Below, piece after piece: positions 46,228 through 55,942 of a stretch of 56,400 bases of DNA. The stretch's first letter is position 1. Each line of letters starts with the position of its first letter. Both the position numbers and the translations under genes were made by a program. Origin of the DNA: Candidatus Kuenenia stuttgartensis (GTDB lineage Bacteria; Planctomycetota; Planctomycetia; Planctomycetales; Planctomycetaceae); contig CAMAVB010000013.1 of NCBI GenBank assembly GCA_945861465.1, positions 1 through 56,400 on the forward strand, read 5' to 3'. The notes under the pieces were generated by a model. It made no database searches. It was given only the letters and a program-made list of their open reading frames with translations, and had not been told where the DNA came from.

Positions 46228-46513
46228 TTCGCCCACCATGTGTCGGCCCACGCCGCAATTCGCCGCAGACTACAACCGCGTCAATCGCCGCGACCGGAAT
46301 CACAACCGCCAGGGAAATCGAGGTGACAAGCCCTTCGTCACTTTGTAGACTCAGTCGTCCCGCTGAGTGACTTTGATTGATTCCGCAGACTTGCACCCAA
46401 TCCACGCGGCGGAAAAGTTCAACGCACGATCTATGCGTCCGGCTAATCGCCAGCCGCATAGATCGCAATTCGTTTGGACCGCACTTGTGAAACCGACCGC
46501 CGGAAGGGTGGAT
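46228..46513 (+). other. Upstream region of the kinase operon
   Basis: No gene is recognised. It contains GACTCAG/CTGAGTGAC as a small imperfect inverted repeat near 46350-46369, sharing CTGAGTGACTTTG with the palindrome upstream of nusA. The promoter for the two kinase genes should be here but no confident -35/-10 pair was found. Confidence 0.4.
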
Positions 46514-48328
46514 ATGAGCGACTCAACATCGACTGGCCGTATGTGCGAGCGTGGAGATCGAACCAGTGCTCCAAACGTGCCGAACTACACCCTTTCGAAA
46601 AAGCTCGGCCAGGGCGGCATGGGCGAAGTCTTCCTGGCTCGCCACCACGGCACCGATGAACAGGTGGCCATCAAGTTCTTGTTGCTCCCCGAGAGGTCGA
46701 GTGAACCGGAACTCCGGCTGCGGTTCGACCGTGAGACGGGCCTGCTCGCCCAACTCAACCATCCAAACATTATTCGCGTACTCGATCATGGGGTCGCGGA
46801 CGGGCGGCCGTATCTGGTGATGGAATACATGTCCGGCGGCACTCTGCGCGGCTGGATGACGCTGGGCCAACCCTTGTCTGTGTCCAAGGTTCGGCACGTC
46901 GTTACCGGCGTGATCCAGGCACTCACGGCGTTGGAGGAGCGACAGATCGTCCATCGCGATCTGAAACCCGAAAACGTGCTGTTGGACGCCGACGGCCAGG
47001 TCAAGGTCACGGACTTTGGGATATCGGCGGCCGTGACCGAAGTCGGCCAGGTGACGAGTACGGCCCAGATGCTCGGAACGCTCGACTACATAGCGCCCGA
47101 ACAACGCACTCGGCTCGACGTGGATACCCGAGCCGACCAGTACTCGCTGGCCGTCATGGTCTACGAATTGCTGACGGGAAAACGGCCGGTCGGGAACTAC
47201 AAGCCGCCTTCGCTGCTCAACCGGCAACTTCATCCGGCCGTGGATACCACACTGTCGAGGGCACTGAACGAGGACCCCGACGACCGCTTTGGAAGCGTTT
47301 CGGCCTTCGCCGAATCATTCGACCTGGCGCTACAGCGCCGATCCCGACCCTGGCTTCGTCCCGCAGCCAGGGCGGCAGGCATCCTTCTGATCGCCAGCCT
47401 CAGTGTCGGAGCCTTGGTTGCCTGGAAGAAGGGGCAGGATGGGCCCGCTTCGACGACCGGTAACCCGTCCGATCCAGTTCCGCCATTGGACCCGATCGTT
47501 CTGCTGGCGGAGCGCGCCGTCAAAACCAATTACTTCATCGAGCGCGGTGACTCGCACCTGGCGGCTGGGCAAGACCGCGAAGCCGAGTCGTGCTACACGG
47601 AGGCGATCCGGCTCAGCCCGCGCGAGCCGCCGGCGTATCTGAAACGCGCGTATGTGTACAAGAAGAACGAGCTGTACCAGAAAGCCCTGGACGATTTGCA
47701 GGTGGCAGTCGATCTGGACGCGACTCGGGTTGACGCCTGGACCGGTCGGGGGTCGATCTATGTACAACTCGAGGATTACGCACGCGCCATTCCGGAGTTG
47801 AACAGGGCCCTTGCCCTGAACCCGCAGTCGGCGGAGACATTGGCGTGGCGCGGTCGGGCCCGTTACAAGCTCGGCCAGGAGGACCTCGCTCGTCAGGACC
47901 TGGACACGTCGGCGAAGCTCGACGGTAACCTCGGGATCGCGTACCAGTTTCGAGCGCTGATGCATCTGGCGGCCAGGAACAACGCGCAAGCTCGAAAGGA
48001 CCTGGAAGACGCGATCCGTTGCATGCCGGACAATCCGCACGCCCATGCGAAGCTGTCCGATCTCCTGGCCCAGTGCCCCGATGCGGAACTTCGGGATCGG
48101 CCGCGCGCGATCCTGCATGCCCGCAAAGCGTGCGAGCTGACCCAGTGGCAGGGCTGGGATAAACTCCGCTATTTGGCCAAAGCGTACGCCGCCGCCGGCG
48201 AGTTGCCCGCAGCCATCGAGTGGTGTGAGAAAGCGCTCGCGTTGACCCCGGAACTCAAGCGCAGTATGGTACAGACCCAACTGGCCGGTTACCGAAACCC
48301 CCACGCCGCCGAAAAGAGGTCACCATGA
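46514..48328 (+). CDS. Membrane Ser/Thr protein kinase with extracytoplasmic TPR domain
   Basis: The start ATG 46514 (MSDSTSTGRMCERGD) gives 604 aa. Residues about 25-275 are a Hanks-type kinase: glycine loop LGQGGMGEVFLA (about 30), VAIK lysine, catalytic IVHRDLKPENVLL (about 145-157), DFG in VTDFGISAAV, and GTLDYIAPEQ. A single membrane helix (ILLIASLSVGALVAWKK) is at about 290-306. The C-terminal roughly 280 residues are TPRs (AESCYTEAIRLSPREPPAYL, AIPELNRALALNPQSAET). All catalytic residues are present. It overlaps the hybrid histidine kinase by 4 bp (ATGA). Codon choice is GC-richer than in surrounding genes, suggesting transfer from a Gemmata-like lineage. Confidence 0.93.
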   Translation: MSDSTSTGRMCERGDRTSAPNVPNYTLSKKLGQGGMGEVFLARHHGTDEQVAIKFLLLPERSSEPELRLRFDRETGLLAQLNHPNIIRVLDHGVADGRPYLVMEYMSGGTLRGWMTLGQPLSVSKVRHVVTGVIQALTALEERQIVHRDLKPENVLLDADGQVKVTDFGISAAVTEVGQVTSTAQMLGTLDYIAPEQRTRLDVDTRADQYSLAVMVYELLTGKRPVGNYKPPSLLNRQLHPAVDTTLSRALNEDPDDRFGSVSAFAESFDLALQRRSRPWLRPAARAAGILLIASLSVGALVAWKKGQDGPASTTGNPSDPVPPLDPIVLLAERAVKTNYFIERGDSHLAAGQDREAESCYTEAIRLSPREPPAYLKRAYVYKKNELYQKALDDLQVAVDLDATRVDAWTGRGSIYVQLEDYARAIPELNRALALNPQSAETLAWRGRARYKLGQEDLARQDLDTSAKLDGNLGIAYQFRALMHLAARNNAQARKDLEDAIRCMPDNPHAHAKLSDLLAQCPDAELRDRPRAILHARKACELTQWQGWDKLRYLAKAYAAAGELPAAIEWCEKALALTPELKRSMVQTQLAGYRNPHAAEKRSP

Positions 48329-51300
48329 ACCCCGACCAGGAGCAACAAATCGGCCGAGCCATTTTCCGCGAAGCCAACGACGCCTTCCTCATCGTGCAAC
48401 CCGCCGATCTCCGGGTGGTGGAGGCCAACCCTGCGCTCCAACGGCTGACAGGGTTCCGTCGCAAGCAAGTCATCGGCATGGTGCTTGCCGATGTCCTCGA
48501 GGCGGAAATTCCCAGATGCCTGGAGGACGTCATTCGGGCCTGTCAGACGACCTCGTATCTCACGGCGAGTGACGGCTATTTCCTCAAGACCCAGAACGGC
48601 AGTTCCGTGCCGGTCCATGTGACCGCTGGCCGGATTCACCTCGAACCGGAACCACTGGCCCTTCTCGTCATCCGCGACATCTCCGAGCGCAAGCGAGCCC
48701 ATGAAAAGTTGCGAGAGAGTGAGCAACAGTTTCGGGAGTTGTTCGAGAACTCCCCGACCGCGATCTTTGTCAAGGACCTCAACGGCCGGGTACTCAACGC
48801 GAATTCTGCCGCCTGCCGCTTGCACAACATGGAACGCACAGAGTTGGTCGGCAAACAGATGCTGGACCTGATACCCCCCGACCGGCGCGGTGAGGCGGCG
48901 GCGGTATTCTCAAAACTGGCACTGGGAGAAGTGAGCGAATTCGAGGGCTTTATCTGGACGCAAGACCAGCGGACGATCCCCGTAGAACTCCGGGTTAGGC
49001 GCATCGACTACTCCGGCCAACCCGCCCTGTTGCTGCACGCGCGCGACATCACCGAGCGCAAACGGGACGAAGAGGCGATGCGCTCGAGCGAGCAGCGCTT
49101 CCGCAAGCTCGCCGAGGAGGTGCGGCTGATCGCCTGGGAGGCCGACGCGCGAACCTGGGCGTTCACCTATGTCAGCCCGTATGCGGTTGAGTTGCTCGGC
49201 TACCCGCAGGAGGCATGGTCGGGCGCAACGTTCTGGGCCGACCACATCCACGCCGACGACCGCGAAAGGTCGATTCGGTATTGCGCGGAGTGCAGCCGCA
49301 CACTCGACAACTACGAATTCGAGTACCGCATGGTCGCCGCCGACGGCCGGACGGTGTGGCTCCGGGACATCGTCAACGTAATGCGGGACGAAACCGGTCC
49401 CAAGACCCTGCGCGGTTTCCTGATCGACATTACCGACCGCAAGCGGGCTCAACGACGGGAACAGAGTCGTCGGGACATCCTTCAACAAATCGCCACCGGA
49501 CAGCCGCTCCCGACGATTCTGGAGTCGATTGTGGCGTTCGTGGAACAGGAGTCACCAGAGTCGCGTGGTTCGATTCTGCTGCTCGACAAGTCGCGCCGTC
49601 ATCTCCTTCACGGGGCCACACCGCGTTTGCCGGACTTCTACAACCAGGCGATCCACGGCCTGGAGATTGGCCCAACGGTTGGTTCCTGTGGCACGGCGGC
49701 CTTCACGAACCAGCGCGTCATCGTCGAGGACATCGAAACACATCCCTACTGGACCCCCTACTGCGACCTGGCCCGACGCGCCGGGCTGCGCTCGTGCTGG
49801 TCCGATCCGATCGTGTCCTCCTCCGGCGAAGTGGTGGGCACGTTCGCGGTCTACCACGCGAAGCCTCAGACGCCGACCGAGGACGAACTCGATGCCATTG
49901 CTCTTTCGACTCATTTGGCCGGCATCGCCATCGAGCGGATGAGAGCCGAGGAAGCGCTGCGCGACTCGCAGCACATGCTCCGGATGGTCCTGGACAACAT
50001 CCCGCAAGGGGTGTTCTGGAAGGACCGCCAGTCACGGTATCTGGGGTGCAATCGCGTGGTCGCTCGTGCCTTTGGACTCGAAGTCTCCGAGGAGATTATC
50101 GGCAAAGACGATCGCCACCTCCCGGGACTGACGCGCGAGCAGGCGGACTTCTTCGTCTCCAAGGACCGCCAGGTGATGAGTTCCGATGCGCCCGAGCTTG
50201 GCATCATTGAACCGGCGACGCTGGCCGACGGCACTTCCATCTGGATCGAGACGAACAAGATTCCCATGCACGATGCCGCGGGTCAAGTCGTCGGCATCCT
50301 GGGGACCTGGCAGGACATCACCGAGCGCAAGCAGGCTGAGAAGGCCCTGCAACTCGAACGGGCCAGGTATCACCACATCTTCGAGTACTCCCCCATTGCC
50401 ATCTGGGAAGAGGACTTCACCGACCTGGTGGCGTGGCTGGATCAGCTTCGCCAACGAGGGATCACCGACCTGCTCGCGTATTTGTCGGCCCATCCCGAGG
50501 AGGTTCAGCATGCCCTGAGCCTCGTCCGCGTCATCGATGTGAACCAGGCCGCGCTGATTCAGAATGCGGCGCAAACCAAGGAGCAATTGCTGCAGCATCT
50601 CCCCGCTCTGTTCACCGATGCGACGTTGACGACTTTCCTCGCCGAGTTGGAAGGGGTGTGGCAAGGGAAGACGAGCATCGAATTCGAGTCTTCCAGCCGG
50701 CGACTCGATGGCCGGCGACTCGACGTGATCGTCCACATCGACGTGGCTTGCGAAGAGGGCAGACCGGATTGGTCCCGGGCCATCGTCACCGCGACCGACA
50801 TCACCGAGCGCAAGCGCGCCGAGGAAGAGCGCCGCCAGCTCGAAGCCCAGATTCAGCACGCGCAAAAGCTGGAAAGCCTCGGCGTCCTGGCTGGCGGCAT
50901 CGCGCATGACTTCAACAATCTGCTGACCGGCATCGTGGGCTATGCCAGCCTGGCCTTAATGCAACTGCACGAGGAATCGCCGGCCTGCCCGATGCTGCGG
51001 GAGATCGAGATAGGGGGCTGGCGCGCCGCGGAGTTGACTCAGCAGATGCTGGCCTACTCGGGCCGCGGCAAGTTCGTCATCCAGGCTCTCCGCCTGGATG
51101 TGTTGGTCCAGGAGATGACCAAGTTCCTCCGCACCGTGGTCTCCAAAAAGGCCGCCCTCAGCCTGAACCTGGAGCCGGCCACCATCGAGGGGGACGCCAC
51201 GCAAATCCGCCAGGTCGTCATGAATCTTATTATCAATGCGTCCGATGCGTTGGAAGACCACGACGGTGTCATCTGCGTGCGCACGGGGATCCGGCAGGCG

Positions 51301-52008
51301 GATTCGACCTTCCTCCGTACGCCGTACCTCGCCGCGGAATTGCCCGCCGGCGCTTACGCCTACGTCGAGGTCGAGGACAGCGGTTGCGGCATGACCGAGG
51401 CAACGATGGCCAGCATCTTCGACCCCTTCTTCACCACCAAGTTCACCGGCCGCGGCCTGGGCCTGGCGGCCGTGCTCGGCATCGTCAAAGGCCACCGGGG
51501 CACCATCAAGGTGGACAGCACTCCGGGCCAGGGGACCGTGTTTCAGGTTCTGTTGCCGTGCTTCACGGGAGCGCCCACCGAGGGTGTCGTTGCCGGCCCC
51601 GGAGTTTCGATTTGGAGGGGTCAAGGTACGGTCCTGGTCGTGGACGACGAAGCAAGCATTCGCACCCTCAGCCGCGACGTCCTGGAAAGGGTCGGATTTC
51701 AAGTTCGCGAAGCAGGCGACGGGCGCGAGGGACTGGATCTCTTTGGCCGACACCGCCAGGAGATCGTTGCCGTACTCCTGGACCTGACCATGCCGCGTAT
51801 GGACGGGAAGGAGACCTTGGTCGAGATGCGCCGGCTCGACGCCGCTGTGCCGGTGGTGGTGATGAGCGGCTACAGCGAGTCGGAAACCTCGATGCGTTTC
51901 GCGGGAATGGGAGCCAATGGGTTTATCCAAAAGCCGTTTCACCCGCGCGATCTGGTCGCGCGGATTTGTCAATTGCTGCCATCGGCAGTGACCACGGATG
52001 GTCGATGA
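48325..52008 (+). CDS. Multi-PAS/GAF hybrid sensor histidine kinase
   Basis: This 1227-aa protein is soluble (no membrane segment seen). Domains: PAS1 (about 10-125), PAS2 (135-255), PAS3 (260-375), GAF (390-540), PAS4 (545-670), a PAS-like segment with a longer insert (680-835), and HisKA with phospho-acceptor His in LAGGIAHDFNNLLTGIVG (about 860). The HATPase has N box LIINASDAL, G1 VEVEDSGCGM and G2 GRGLGLAAVLGIVKGH. A receiver domain has VLVVDDEASIR and phospho-acceptor Asp in LLDLTMPRMDGKE (about 1151), with conserved Lys in IQKPF. The ITERKR joints between PAS units are typical. No DNA-binding output domain is present, so the phosphorelay partner lies elsewhere. It is translationally coupled to the Ser/Thr kinase. 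Confidence 0.95.
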   Translation: MNPDQEQQIGRAIFREANDAFLIVQPADLRVVEANPALQRLTGFRRKQVIGMVLADVLEAEIPRCLEDVIRACQTTSYLTASDGYFLKTQNGSSVPVHVTAGRIHLEPEPLALLVIRDISERKRAHEKLRESEQQFRELFENSPTAIFVKDLNGRVLNANSAACRLHNMERTELVGKQMLDLIPPDRRGEAAAVFSKLALGEVSEFEGFIWTQDQRTIPVELRVRRIDYSGQPALLLHARDITERKRDEEAMRSSEQRFRKLAEEVRLIAWEADARTWAFTYVSPYAVELLGYPQEAWSGATFWADHIHADDRERSIRYCAECSRTLDNYEFEYRMVAADGRTVWLRDIVNVMRDETGPKTLRGFLIDITDRKRAQRREQSRRDILQQIATGQPLPTILESIVAFVEQESPESRGSILLLDKSRRHLLHGATPRLPDFYNQAIHGLEIGPTVGSCGTAAFTNQRVIVEDIETHPYWTPYCDLARRAGLRSCWSDPIVSSSGEVVGTFAVYHAKPQTPTEDELDAIALSTHLAGIAIERMRAEEALRDSQHMLRMVLDNIPQGVFWKDRQSRYLGCNRVVARAFGLEVSEEIIGKDDRHLPGLTREQADFFVSKDRQVMSSDAPELGIIEPATLADGTSIWIETNKIPMHDAAGQVVGILGTWQDITERKQAEKALQLERARYHHIFEYSPIAIWEEDFTDLVAWLDQLRQRGITDLLAYLSAHPEEVQHALSLVRVIDVNQAALIQNAAQTKEQLLQHLPALFTDATLTTFLAELEGVWQGKTSIEFESSSRRLDGRRLDVIVHIDVACEEGRPDWSRAIVTATDITERKRAEEERRQLEAQIQHAQKLESLGVLAGGIAHDFNNLLTGIVGYASLALMQLHEESPACPMLREIEIGGWRAAELTQQMLAYSGRGKFVIQALRLDVLVQEMTKFLRTVVSKKAALSLNLEPATIEGDATQIRQVVMNLIINASDALEDHDGVICVRTGIRQADSTFLRTPYLAAELPAGAYAYVEVEDSGCGMTEATMASIFDPFFTTKFTGRGLGLAAVLGIVKGHRGTIKVDSTPGQGTVFQVLLPCFTGAPTEGVVAGPGVSIWRGQGTVLVVDDEASIRTLSRDVLERVGFQVREAGDGREGLDLFGRHRQEIVAVLLDLTMPRMDGKETLVEMRRLDAAVPVVVMSGYSESETSMRFAGMGANGFIQKPFHPRDLVARICQLLPSAVTTDGR

Positions 52009-52014
52009 TCACGG

Positions 52015-52879
52015 GCGAACAAAACGCGGCGAACAAAACGCGGACAGGTCCAGTATTGACGCTGGCGGGCGTGTGAAATAGAACTCTGTGCATTATGCCG
52101 AGAATCAGCCGAGTTGCTCCTGGCGGAATGGTGTTTCATGTGCTTAATCGCGGCGTGGGCCTACAGCGATTGTTTAGTCGCCCGTCGGACTACGAGGCGT
52201 TTGAGGACGTTGTAGAGGAGACACTCGAAAAGATTCCCATGCGGATCTGCAGCTATTGTCTGATGCCAAATCACTGGCACTTTGTCTTATGGCCAGAACA
52301 TGATGGGGATTTGGCTGCGTTCATGCAGAGATTGACCGTGACACACGTCACTCGATGGCAGAAGCACCGTAATCGTATTGGCGAGGGCCATGTTTACCAA
52401 GGCCGCTTCAAGTCGTTCCCGGTCGAGGAGGACGAGTACTTCTATCAACTGGTCCGGTACGTCGAACGAAATGCGCTACGTGCCAATCTCGTACAGCATG
52501 CGGAAGAATGGAAATGGTCCAGTTTATGGCACCGCGAACGTGGCACGCTGGAGCAACAGAAGAGTCTGGCGGCATGGCCATTGCCTTGTCCTCGCGGCTG
52601 GCTGAAATACGTCAATGATCCAGAAACAGCAGAGGAACTGAATGCCGTCCGCCGATGTGTCAAACGGGGCCAGCCCTTTGGCTCTGACCGTTGGATCGAA
52701 GAGACTGCCAAACAACTGCACCTGGAGTCAACGCTGCGAACTCCTGGAAGGCCAAGGCATTCCCAATGAGTCGCGTGAAATCCCACGGAACCCCAATCCG
52801 AGCGGATTCCAGAAATTCGGGCTTGTCGAACTCAACAAACTGGACCTGTCCCCGTTTTGTCCGTCCCCGTTTTGTCCGT
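52015..52879 (+). mobile_element. Complete REP-associated Y1 transposase element with mirrored ends
   Basis: The left end carries two tandem GCGAACAAAACGCG units (52015-52042) followed by GACAGGTCCAGT. The right end carries ACTGGACCTGTC followed by two CCCCGTTTTGTCCG units (to 52879). The two ends are reverse complements apart from scattered substitutions. Between them lies the transposase gene. This is the reference copy for the deleted element at 45950-46227 and for a solo left end at 54284-54304. Confidence 0.8.
52095..52769 (+). CDS. REP-associated tyrosine (Y1/HUH) transposase
   Basis: This 224-aa single-strand transposase/nickase belongs to the TnpA-REP (IS200-like) group. It has MPRISRVAPGGMVFHVLNRG at the start; the HUH metal site NHWHFVLWP (His-x-His at about 60-62) after YCLMPNHW; and the nucleophilic Tyr in GHVYQGRFKSFPV (about 97). 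It ends with YVERNALRANLV and a helical tail. All catalytic residues are present, so it could be active. Such proteins cut palindromic REP sequences and are thought to spread them. The mirrored ends at 52015 and 52879 are the likely cognate sites. Confidence 0.93.
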   Translation: MPRISRVAPGGMVFHVLNRGVGLQRLFSRPSDYEAFEDVVEETLEKIPMRICSYCLMPNHWHFVLWPEHDGDLAAFMQRLTVTHVTRWQKHRNRIGEGHVYQGRFKSFPVEEDEYFYQLVRYVERNALRANLVQHAEEWKWSSLWHRERGTLEQQKSLAAWPLPCPRGWLKYVNDPETAEELNAVRRCVKRGQPFGSDRWIEETAKQLHLESTLRTPGRPRHSQ

Positions 52880-52942
52880 GTCAGCAGAGCGGTAATGGTG
52901 TCTTTCATTATTGTGGGACTTTGTCCGTGGATTTGCTGCAGT

Positions 52943-54133
52943 TCACTCAGTCAAATGCCAGATCTGCACTTCACCGCGACTCTTGGCGGGGTCAGAGTTC
53001 CATGTTCCTGCACTAAGTACCGCCCGACTGCCGTCGGGGCTGAAATCGGCGGAGGTTATCGGTTGTCCAGCTTCGACGATAGCAATCTGGGAACCGAAGT
53101 TCGCAGACTTCGATTCGACGTCCCACAAGCGTACGGTTTTGTCATCGCTTCCGGTAAGAATACGCTTGCCGTCGGGTGAAAACGACGCAGCACGCAACCA
53201 GCCAGTGTGCCCTCGAAGCGTAACGAGTGTCTTCCCGTACGTCGCGGAGTTTGGGTCGGCATCGAACAGACGGGCAGTGTTGTCAGCGGTCCCTGCAAGC
53301 AGGCTGCGCCCGTCGGGAGAAAAGGAAGCTGCAAGCACGTAGCCGGTCTTTCCAACGCCAACGCCTGGAAATTCCTTCCCGAAAAATCCCGACTGCGATT
53401 CGGCATCCCACAGTCGTGCCGTGTTGTCATTACTTCCCGTGAGCACGCGCGTCCCGTCGGGAGAAAACACAGCGACAACCACCTGACTCGTGTGCCCTCG
53501 AAGTGTGCGGAGCAACTTGCCATAGCTTTGGGAAGTTGGATCGACGTCCCACAAGCATGCTGTGTTGTCTCGGCCGCCCGTGAGCACCCGTCGGCCGTCG
53601 GGAGAGAACGACGCACAATACACCCCGTCTGTGTGCCCTCCTAGGTTAAGGAGCGCCTTCCCGTACGTTGGGGAATTTGGATCAACGTCCCACAAACGCG
53701 CTGTATTGTCAAAGCTACCCGTTATTGCGTGTTTGCCGTCTGGCGAGAACGAGGCTGCCGACACTCCGCTGGTGTGTCCTTCGAGCGTGCGGAGCAACTT
53801 GCCGTACGTCGGAGAGTCTGGATCGACGTCCCACAGCCGCGCGGTGTGGTCCTGATTAGCTGTAATCACGCGCAGATTGTCGGGCGAAAACGAAACGGAA
53901 GAAGGATAGCTCACTTCCAATCGCATCGCACAGCGCTGGCGGAGAAGACTCGGAAGCGCCTCCGCTCGAAACTTGACCTGATCATCGACGGCTGAGGGTG
54001 ATGAAGTTGGCGAAGATTGCTGGGCACTAATGGATTGGGAGAAAATCGGAACAAGATGTAAGCTGAACAGCAGCGATACTACTATCCACATTGAAGTTCT
54101 TCGAGCAAGCTCTGCCAGAGGAGTATGGATCAA
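52943..54133 (-). CDS. Exported WD40-repeat protein
   Basis: This 396-aa protein has a hydrophobic signal segment after an alternative start at residue 15 (MWIVVSLLFSLHLVPIFS), which may be the true start (54091). At least six WD40 blades follow, each with the SFSPDG...TGS.DNTARLWD pattern and a planctomycete-type spacer DPxSPTYGK between blades. The fold should be a beta-propeller for protein binding, outside the cytoplasm. Blade-to-blade DNA similarity is high, suggesting recent internal duplication. It lies between the Y1 element and a solo REP-like end. Confidence 0.9.
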   Translation of the reverse strand: MIHTPLAELARRTSMWIVVSLLFSLHLVPIFSQSISAQQSSPTSSPSAVDDQVKFRAEALPSLLRQRCAMRLEVSYPSSVSFSPDNLRVITANQDHTARLWDVDPDSPTYGKLLRTLEGHTSGVSAASFSPDGKHAITGSFDNTARLWDVDPNSPTYGKALLNLGGHTDGVYCASFSPDGRRVLTGGRDNTACLWDVDPTSQSYGKLLRTLRGHTSQVVVAVFSPDGTRVLTGSNDNTARLWDAESQSGFFGKEFPGVGVGKTGYVLAASFSPDGRSLLAGTADNTARLFDADPNSATYGKTLVTLRGHTGWLRAASFSPDGKRILTGSDDKTVRLWDVESKSANFGSQIAIVEAGQPITSADFSPDGSRAVLSAGTWNSDPAKSRGEVQIWHLTE

Positions 54134-54283
54134 CGGAGATTTCCTTTTGGGGTATGACCTACTAGACCTTAAACAAGCGTATCCACTTTGGTTGGAACCA
54201 TAGTTTTAGCGGCGCAGCCGTCCACTGTTGGAACGGCGTGCCGGTTGAAGGTTCAGGATTCTCAGGCATGGTAGTTAGATTTC

Positions 54284-54304
54284 GGCGAACAAAACGGGGA
54301 CAGG
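54284..54304 (+). repeat. Solo REP-like half-site
   Basis: GGCGAACAAAACGGGGACAG matches the left-end unit of the Y1 element (GCGAACAAAACGCG...GACAG) in the same orientation. There is no matching right end nearby. It may be a footprint of an excised or deleted copy. Confidence 0.6.
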
Positions 54305-54336
54305 GTGTGCTGGGATAAACCAGTTTGGGATAAAGA

Positions 54337-54420
54337 ATGAAAGTATCTTATGAAGAAAATTTAGCCAATTGCTTCGGCCTTCAGCGGAGGGGCGATTTGC
54401 AAATCGAAATTGTCCTAATT
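54337..54420 (+). pseudogene. Fragment resembling the leader ORF of group II intron/reverse-transcriptase elements
   Basis: MKVSYEENLANCFGLQRRGD resembles the small frame commonly found ahead of group II intron reverse transcriptases (MKVxYxEGLAN type). The similarity ends after roughly 25 codons, and no reverse transcriptase or intron RNA domain V follows. The assignment rests on memory of the motif, so confidence is low. Confidence 0.3.
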
Positions 54421-54455
54421 GGACAGCGCCAGGTTCTTTGGGGAAATGTAGCGGA

Positions 54456-55933
54456 TTACCGGGAATTTGTGTGTTCGAGGGACTTGATTTTGTCAGGGTT
54501 GATACCGAGTCGGGCGAGTTTCACGCGGCGTTTTTTGCGGTGAGATTTGGCGGCGGAGGCGCTGCGGCGGGCGTAGTATGCCTGACGGTTGGCTTCGGCC
54601 TCGAAGGCCTGGTTTCAGGATCGCGGGGGAAGTGTGATGGACGCGACGACGACGCTGGCGGCGCGGCGGACTTGTTCGGTGGTGAGCAGTTCGCCGCTTT
54701 CGCCGTCTTCGCTCGGCGAAAGTTTCTGCCGCGTGATGGCGCAGAACAACTGGCTCAGGATCACCAGGAACAAGTGGCGATGGATGCCGTGCCAGCTGCG
54801 GCATTCGAAGTGATCCAGCCCGAGTTCTTCCTTCGCTTCGCGGAAGCCGTCTTCGATCGGTCAGCGACCGAAGGCGATGCGCAGAATCATTCGTAGTGTC
54901 CAGCCGTCGCGACCGGGGACGGGGTTCGATAGGAAGAATTTCACTTCGTCGGTGAGCACGTTGCGAGCGACGATCAGCGTGCATTGGTTGCTCACGACGG
55001 AATCGTCGTGAGTCTGTCTCCAGCAGGTGATCCAGCGGATCGCCCAGACTTCGCTGCCCTTGTGTGAGTCGCGAATGCAATAGCGCTGCGGTGCCTGTTC
55101 GTGGAACGCGGGCGAGTGTCGAGCGAGGTTGCGAACTTCGCTCGGTGGCTTCTGGCTGGCCTTCAGTCGCGGAAACTTTTTTTGTCGCTCAGGTTCGTTT
55201 TCACCCGGTTTTCTCAGCACTTTCGGCTTCCGCGTCCACACACGAACGTCGCCGGGAATCTCAATGACAAACGCCTGGTCACGATCGCCCAGCGCATTCA
55301 GGAACGCGGCGTTCTATCCATAGAATTCATCCGCCGTCCAGCCCATGACGCGGATGCCGTTGGCCAGCGCGCGATCGATCTGATCGATCGCGATCTGTGG
55401 CTTCGCGCGGAATTCGACTTCGTCGGCGATGAAATGTTTTTTCGGCGCGCTGAATCATTCGCCCATTCCTCGGGGAGATACAACTGCGTGTCGAGCAGCA
55501 CGCTGAAGCCCGGAGCCGAACACGACAACGCGACCGTGTTGACGCCGTTCTCGATCTTGCCGCGACTCCCGTTGTACTGCCGCTTGACGCCCGCCGTGTG
55601 AGGGCCACTCTTCACGGTCCCCGTCTCGTCGATGCAGCCAATGGCCTCAGGATGCGCGTGATCTTTGGCCACAATCTGCTGACACAGATCCCGGACCTTG
55701 TGATGATCCCAGGCAATCGAATCCAGCAACCGCTGCAACGTCCGAGGCGCGATGTTCTGATCCAGCGCCATGGCTTCGACGTTCTTCCGCTGAACCACCG
55801 ACATCAGGCCCAGCACGTACGTCAACAGCAAAGCCCGACCAGACGGTCTCGCAAAACAATCCCGAAACCGATATAAAAACCGACTCAGCTTCCCGTCGAG
55901 CCCCGCAATCTGCCGAACTGACATCACTGACAT
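54456..55933 (-). pseudogene. Decayed IS701-type transposase
   Basis: From ATG 55933 (MSVMSVRQIAGLDGKLSRFL) the reading runs through LLLTYVLGLMSVVQRKNVEA, IGCIDETGTVKSGPHTAGVK and NGVNTVALSCSAPGFSVLLD, the DDE-type IS701/DUF4338-like pattern. A one-base deletion in an A6 run (55437-55442) shifts frame after RRK. The continuation is then in the other frame: VEFRAKPQIAIDQ, MGWTADEFYG, stop TAG (55314-55316), VRVWTRKPKVL, FGR, stop TGA (54861-54863), PIEDGFREAKEEL, stop TGA (54615-54617), then the natural end KIKSLEHTNSR with TAA at 54456. At least four lesions make it dead. It abuts an IS66 fragment on its right. Confidence 0.8.
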
Positions 55934-55942
55934 GGGGCGACC

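Noticed and set aside
52660-53016. Small frames repeated at 45997-46326 and 52642-53016 that look like a conserved short protein.
   Set aside because: Their similarity is DNA-level: both are out-of-frame readings of the 3' part of the same Y1 transposase element.
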